From positions 186,001 through 250,000 of the forward strand of contig NZ_JAVIFW010000006.1 in assembly GCF_031157275.1 (NCBI RefSeq): DNA of 64,000 nucleotides, written 5' to 3'. Numbering within the stretch: the first letter of the stretch is position 1; each line of letters begins with the position of its first letter. The translations under genes were made by a program, and so were the position numbers. Origin of the DNA: Streptomyces sp. LHD-70 (GTDB lineage Bacteria; Actinomycetota; Actinomycetes; Streptomycetales; Streptomycetaceae). This document shows positions 60,119-64,000 of this stretch, one piece after another. Below the pieces are notes generated by a model. The model saw only the letters and a list, made by a program, of their open reading frames with translations, was not told the origin of the DNA and searched no databases.

Positions 60119-60158
60119 GTGACGACAGTCAACGCATCGCGATAACTCCGCTGCAAGG
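60119..60158 (+). promoter_or_regulatory. Shared promoter/operator element B of the aromatic acid regulon
   Basis: GTGACGACAGTCA (60119-60131), nine bases, GATAACT (60141-60147), then CCGCTGCAAGG, matching element A at 53528 in sequence and spacing. It lies in the 111-base divergent region between the CoA ligase and acyl-CoA dehydrogenase genes and could serve both. Confidence 0.78.
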
Positions 60159-60168
60159 AGGCGTGCCG

Positions 60169-61341
60169 GTGTCAGAATTCGCGCTCGATCCGAAGGAACT
60201 CCAGTGGTGTGCCGAGCTGCGCGCCCTGGCCGCCGAGCGCCTGCGGCCGCTGGCCGAGGTCGGGGAGCCGGGCCGCATCAACCGCCCGCTGGTCCGGGCG
60301 CTCGGCGAACTCGGCCTGCTGGAACGGCTGTTCAGCTCCGGCTCACTCGAACTGTGCCTGATGCGCGAGTCCCTCGCGTACGGCTGCACGGAGGCCGAGA
60401 CCGCGCTCGCGCTGCAGGGCCTGGGCGCGCACCCGGTGCACGCGCACGGCTCGCCCGCCCAGCGCGCCCGCTGGTTGCCGCAGGTCAGAGAGGGGAGCGC
60501 GGTCGCGGCCTTCGCGCTGAGCGAGCCGGACGCGGGTTCGGACGCGGCGGCGCTCGCGCTGGCGGCGGAGCGGGACACAGGGGCAGGGTCCGGGTCCGGG
60601 GCTGGGCACGGGTCCGCGGACGGCTGGCGGCTCACCGGCGAGAAGTGCTGGATCTCCAACGCCCCCGAGGCCGACTTCTACACCGTCTTCGCCCGCACCA
60701 CGCCGGGCGCGGGCGCCCGAGGCGTCTCGGCCTTCCTCGTCCCCGCGGACCGCCCCGGCCTCACCGGCACCCCGCTCGACATGATCTCCCCGCACCCCAT
60801 CGGCGCTCTCGCCTTCGACGGCGTGCGGGTGAGCCGCGACGACCTGATCGGCGAGGTCGACCGCGGCTTCCGCGTCGCGATGGGCACGCTCAACCTGTTC
60901 CGGCCGAGCGTCGGCGCGTTCGCGGTCGGGATGGCGCAGGCCGCCCTGGACGCGACCCTCTCCCATACGTCCCAACGCCGGGCGTTCGGCGGCACGTTGA
61001 AGGACCTGCAGTCGGTGGCCCACCAGGTCGCCGAACTCGCCACCCGCACCGAGGCGGCCCGACTCCTCGTGTACGCGGCCGCCGCCGCGTACGACCGCGG
61101 CGATCCGGATGTGCCCCGCCGTGCAGCCATGGCGAAACTCCTCGCCACCGAGACCGCACAGCAGGTCGTCGACGCGGCCGTCCAACTCCACGGCGCCCGC
61201 GCCCTGCAGCGCGGCCATCTGCTCGAACACCTCTACCGCGAGGTCCGCGCCCCGCGCATCTACGAGGGCGCCACGGAGGTCCAGCGCACCATCATCGCCA
61301 AGGAGCTGTACGCGCAGCTCGACGAGGAGGCCGCCGAGTGA
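60169..61341 (+). CDS. Acyl-CoA dehydrogenase
   Basis: A 390-residue flavoenzyme with the FAD/substrate signature AFALSEPDAGSDAAALALAA, GEKCWISNAPEADFYTVFAR, and the C-terminal YEGATEVQRTIIAKEL that carries the active-site region. A Gly/Ser/Ala-rich insert (residues 138-148, encoded by GGGTCC-type repeats) lengthens the beta domain. The start is GTG 60169, AAGGAGG seven bases before. It overlaps the RidA gene by four bases (GTGA). It would oxidise an alicyclic acyl-CoA formed after ring reduction. Confidence 0.92.
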   Translation: MSEFALDPKELQWCAELRALAAERLRPLAEVGEPGRINRPLVRALGELGLLERLFSSGSLELCLMRESLAYGCTEAETALALQGLGAHPVHAHGSPAQRARWLPQVREGSAVAAFALSEPDAGSDAAALALAAERDTGAGSGSGAGHGSADGWRLTGEKCWISNAPEADFYTVFARTTPGAGARGVSAFLVPADRPGLTGTPLDMISPHPIGALAFDGVRVSRDDLIGEVDRGFRVAMGTLNLFRPSVGAFAVGMAQAALDATLSHTSQRRAFGGTLKDLQSVAHQVAELATRTEAARLLVYAAAAAYDRGDPDVPRRAAMAKLLATETAQQVVDAAVQLHGARALQRGHLLEHLYREVRAPRIYEGATEVQRTIIAKELYAQLDEEAAE

Positions 61342-61736
61342 GCCTGGAACGCGTCAACCCCACCGAACTCTCCCCGCCCACCGGCTTCTCCCACGCCGTC
61401 ACCGCCACCGGCTCCCGCCTCGTCTTCCTCGCCGGCCAGACGGCCCTCGACCCCGACGGCAAGCCCGTACCCGGCACGCTCCCGGAGCAGTTCGAGCGCG
61501 CACTCACCAACTTGCTGGCCGCCCTCAGCGCGGCGGGCGGCACCCCCGCCGACCTGGCCCGCGTCACGGTCTACGCCACAGACGTCGCGGACTACCGCGT
61601 CCACGCCCCCGAACTCGGCCGCATCTGGCGGAGGTTGGCGGGCCGCGAGTATCCCGCGATGGCGGTCATCGGGGCGGTGCGGTTGTGGGACGAGGAGTGC
61701 TTGGTGGAGCTGGACGGGGTGGCGGTGCTGCAGTAG
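61338..61736 (+). CDS. RidA-family protein (enamine/imine deaminase type)
   Basis: A 132-residue RidA/YjgF protein (FSHAVTATGSRLVFLAGQTALDPDG; LARVTVYATDVADYRVHAPELGRIWRR; MAVIGAVRLWDEECLVELDGVAVL). RidA proteins hydrolyse enamines and imines; the Arg in GAVRLW may correspond to the carboxylate-binding Arg of active members. It is translationally coupled to the acyl-CoA dehydrogenase. In a 2-aminobenzoyl-CoA pathway it could remove the amino group as ammonia after ring reduction. Confidence 0.92.
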   Translation: MSLERVNPTELSPPTGFSHAVTATGSRLVFLAGQTALDPDGKPVPGTLPEQFERALTNLLAALSAAGGTPADLARVTVYATDVADYRVHAPELGRIWRRLAGREYPAMAVIGAVRLWDEECLVELDGVAVLQ

Positions 61737-61780
61737 TGAGCGGGGGCTCCGCCCCCGGAACCCCCGCTCCTCAATCGCCG

Positions 61781-61813
61781 GAGGGGCTCAAATTCAGCCC
61801 AATTCAGCCCCTC
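61781..61813. terminator. Hairpin between convergent ridA-like and protease genes
   Basis: GAGGGGCT (61781-61788) pairs with AGCCCCTC (61806-61813). A second small hairpin CGGGGGC/GCCCCCG lies just upstream at 61741-61757. A 10-bp direct repeat AATTCAGCCC lies in the loop. It relates to the element at 11711. Confidence 0.7.
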
Positions 61814-61820
61814 GGACCCG

Positions 61821-62999
61821 TCAACTCGTGCTGAGCGTCAACCCATACGCCTGCAGCAACGGATTGATCGGCTGGTGGAACGTCGTACCGCCCGAGCGGC
61901 AGTTGCCCGAGCCGCCCGACGTCACCCCCTGCGCCTGGCTGCCCGAGATGTACGAGCCACCGGAGTCACCCGGCTCGGCGCACACCGAGGTGCGCGTGAC
62001 CCCGCTGATCGTTCCCTCCGGGTACGTGACGCTCGTGTTGTGCTGCTGGATCGTGCCGCAGTGCCAGCCCGTGGTCGAGCCCGAACGGCAGATGGACGCG
62101 CCCACCGGCTGCTGCGTCGACCCGGTCACCCGGACGTTCGCGCCGCCCTGCCCCTTCACGTAAGGCGTCGCGGTCCACTGCGAGTTGGCCGCCACCCATG
62201 CCATGTCCCGGCCGGGGAACGTGGACGCCTGGAACGTGCCCTGTGCGACCTGGTTGTAGCCGCTGGTCGTCGTCCCCGGCCGGCCGCAGTGGCCCGCCGT
62301 GGCGAAGCCCTGCTGGCCGCCCCTGGTGACCGGGAACCCGACCGAGCAGCGCCCGCTGCCGTTCATGTAGTACGCGTCGCCGCCCCGCAGGTCGTACAGC
62401 GCGCGCGGCCGCTGCGTGGTCGAGTCGATCCGCGCCATCGAGGGCTTCACCTCCGCCGCGGCAAGCAACTTCTCGGCGGCTTCGGCCCGAACGGCCTGGA
62501 CGACCACGGAGTTGGACCGCACGTCCACGTACCAGACGGGCGCGTCCCGCGTGACGCTCGCACGGGCCGCCTTGTCGAGCCTGGCCTTCGCGGCGTCCAG
62601 GTCGCCCAGCGCGTGCCGGACGACCTCGGCCCGTGCGCCCTGCGCGGTGATGGCCCGCACATCGGCGGGGTCGGTGGTCGCCACGGTCAGGCGCGCGGAG
62701 TCGGCGCCGGACACCCAGGCGCCCGCGAAGTCGCCGCCGAGGGCGGACCGCAGCCGACTCGAAGTGGCGCCCGCCTCGGCCTCGTTGACGAGCCGGTCCT
62801 CGGCCTGCGTACGGGTCAGGCCGAGGTCGCGGCTCATCGCGTCCAGTACGGCGGGGGAGGTGCGGTCGACGTTCTGGGTGTCGGCGGCGGAGGGCGCGGC
62901 GGATACCGGATCGGGCTGAGCGGTGGCCGGACCGGCGAGGGCGAGCGCGCCGACCGTGACGAGGGCGGCACACGCGGCCATGGTGTGTCTGCGGAGCAT
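61821..62999 (-). CDS. Secreted S1-family serine protease (streptogrisin-like)
   Basis: A 392-residue preproprotein. The signal peptide (MAACAALVTVGALALAGPATA) is followed by an alpha-lytic-protease-type pro-region (about residues 45-195) and the mature chymotrypsin-like domain with the triad His in FATAGHCGRP, Asp in GRDMAWVAANSQ, and Ser in CAEPGDSGGSYISG. Paired cysteines around His and Ser suit disulfides of streptogrisins. The mature domain has no C-terminal binding module. Start ATG 62999. Extracellular protein degradation is the likely role. Confidence 0.94.
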   Translation of the reverse strand: MLRRHTMAACAALVTVGALALAGPATAQPDPVSAAPSAADTQNVDRTSPAVLDAMSRDLGLTRTQAEDRLVNEAEAGATSSRLRSALGGDFAGAWVSGADSARLTVATTDPADVRAITAQGARAEVVRHALGDLDAAKARLDKAARASVTRDAPVWYVDVRSNSVVVQAVRAEAAEKLLAAAEVKPSMARIDSTTQRPRALYDLRGGDAYYMNGSGRCSVGFPVTRGGQQGFATAGHCGRPGTTTSGYNQVAQGTFQASTFPGRDMAWVAANSQWTATPYVKGQGGANVRVTGSTQQPVGASICRSGSTTGWHCGTIQQHNTSVTYPEGTISGVTRTSVCAEPGDSGGSYISGSQAQGVTSGGSGNCRSGGTTFHQPINPLLQAYGLTLSTS

Positions 63000-63068
63000 G
63001 GGGACTCTCCTCGGAATCGGTGGGGGACGTGCCGAAACCTAGGAGCCCCGGCCAAGCGCCGGGAGCTG

Positions 63069-64000
63069 TCAGTTGACCCTCTGCCCGGTGTTATGCCCCC
63101 GGTCCCGGCCGTCCGGGCGGGTCAGCCAGGCCGTGTAGCTGTCGCTGCGCGCGGCGGCGGTCGCATGCGCGGCGCAGGTCTGCGTGAACACCGACGAGGC
63201 GAGCTGCGCGGGCTGCGCCGCCGGATGCCAGCCGAGCAGATGCCGCCAGGTCAGCGGCGACCCGGCGAGCGGCCGCGTGACCATCCCGGGCGTGGTCGGG
63301 AACGTCGCCCGGCACAGTCCCACCGCCCGCCCGACCTGCACCAGATGCACGCAGGACGCGGTGTCCGTCTCGTACACCCCGGCGGGTGTGAACCCCGCGC
63401 GGGCGCAGGCGGCGGCGAAGCAGTCGGCGAAGCAGCCGTCGCCCGGTACGTCCGTCCAGTCCTCCGCGGCCAGCTCGGCCAGCTCGACCTCGCTCCGGCC
63501 GGCCAGCGGATGGCTCTCGGCGAGCATCACGAACACCGGGTCCACGGCCACCTCCCGCCACACCAACGTCCCGCCACCGGGCGGCGGCGCGACCCCGCAG
63601 GCCCCGATCAGCGCGAAGTCGAGCCGCCCCGCCACCACGTACTCGGCGATCTCCCGCTCCGACCACGACGTACGCGTCGACACCCGCAGCCCCGGCGCCG
63701 AGTCCGCGAGCCGGTCCACGAGCCCGCCGAGCAACGGCCCGTGCGTACCGCCGATGGTCAGCTCGCCCGGCCGGTCCCAGGTCCGCGCGAACCGCACGGC
63801 CTCCTGCTGCAGCTCGCTCACCGCGGGCAGCACGATCCGGGCCCGCGCGAGCACCAGCTCCCCGAGCGCGGTCGTCCGCACACCCTGCCGCCCACGCTCG
63901 AACAGCGGCCCGCCGAGGGCCCGTTCGATGCGTTTCAGCTGCGTACTGAGCGCGGGCTGGGCGAGCCCGAGAGCGGTGGCCGCCCGGGTGAGACTGCCCG
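63069..64000 (-). CDS. LysR-family regulator, 5' end cut by window edge
   Basis: At least 310 residues are present; the start lies beyond the right edge. The first visible residues GSLTRAATALGLAQPALSTQ belong to the LysR HTH and FERGRQGVRTTALGELVL to its linker helix. The rest is the periplasmic-binding-like effector domain (ELTIGGTHGPLLGGLVDRLADSAPGLRVS). It lies upstream of the protease gene on the same strand, 69 bases away, and may regulate it or a divergent gene outside the window. Confidence 0.92.
   Translation of the reverse strand, partial: GSLTRAATALGLAQPALSTQLKRIERALGGPLFERGRQGVRTTALGELVLARARIVLPAVSELQQEAVRFARTWDRPGELTIGGTHGPLLGGLVDRLADSAPGLRVSTRTSWSEREIAEYVVAGRLDFALIGACGVAPPPGGGTLVWREVAVDPVFVMLAESHPLAGRSEVELAELAAEDWTDVPGDGCFADCFAAACARAGFTPAGVYETDTASCVHLVQVGRAVGLCRATFPTTPGMVTRPLAGSPLTWRHLLGWHPAAQPAQLASSVFTQTCAAHATAAARSDSYTAWLTRPDGRDRGHNTGQRVN

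Overview
The window is very GC-rich, with GTG and TTG starts, strong third-position GC, many translationally coupled genes and characteristic families (PaaX, SepF, LacI, PadR, F420-dependent LLM enzymes, streptogrisin-like protease). This fits a Streptomyces chromosome. No rRNA, tRNA, CRISPR array, phage or insertion sequence was seen. Family assignments come from reading motifs; no search was run.

Left part (1-9537): a catabolic locus with two TauD-type Fe(II)/2-oxoglutarate dioxygenases (one cut by the left edge), an AraC regulator, a beta-keto acid cleavage enzyme (BKACE, DUF849), a quinone-oxidoreductase-like MDR enzyme, an MFS transporter, a small alpha/beta hydrolase and an acetoacetyl-CoA synthetase. 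The enzymes form a logical chain: hydroxylate, oxidise to a beta-keto acid, cleave with acetyl-CoA to acetoacetate plus a new acyl-CoA, and recover acetoacetate. The substrate is unknown. A ten-base periodic repeat array lies before the BKACE gene.

9776-31053 holds mostly housekeeping and small regulatory units: a Cys-containing 72-residue protein, a racemase homologue without its two catalytic cysteines, a DUF2470 gene behind a clear iron box, a TetR/flavoprotein pair, a SepF paralogue with MazG and DUF6099-like genes, and a secreted DUF2599/PKD-like protein. These are followed by a nucleoside-hydrolase/MFS versus LacI/ribokinase divergon with two LacI-type operators, a PadR/SnoaL-like divergon, DoxX, a methyltransferase, a zinc-ribbon gene broken by a one-base frameshift, and a SNF2 helicase.

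31050-42268 holds a TetR-MFS-(ADP-forming CoA ligase)-DUF1254-MBL cluster with a perfect TetR-type palindrome, then an amidohydrolase, an APC permease and a divergent TetR gene with a second perfect palindrome. 42397-46448 is the Hen1-Pnkp RNA-repair pair. 46569-49394 holds a short secreted protein and a fused SecDF. 50454-52817 holds arginine deiminase and ornithine carbamoyltransferase, with ARG-box-like sites before the second.

53646-61736 is an aromatic acid pathway of the 2-aminobenzoyl-CoA (or salicylyl-CoA) type: CoA ligase, fused monooxygenase/reductase, enoyl-CoA hydratase, acyl-CoA dehydrogenase, RidA protein and a PaaX regulator. Its two plus-strand operons share an almost identical 40-bp promoter/operator element, which supports treating them as one regulon. 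The right end has a secreted S1 protease and a LysR regulator cut by the edge.

A theme across the window is short tandem repeats (7 to 37 bp units), often starting at or just after stop codons, in a 5' leader, or inside coding linkers.
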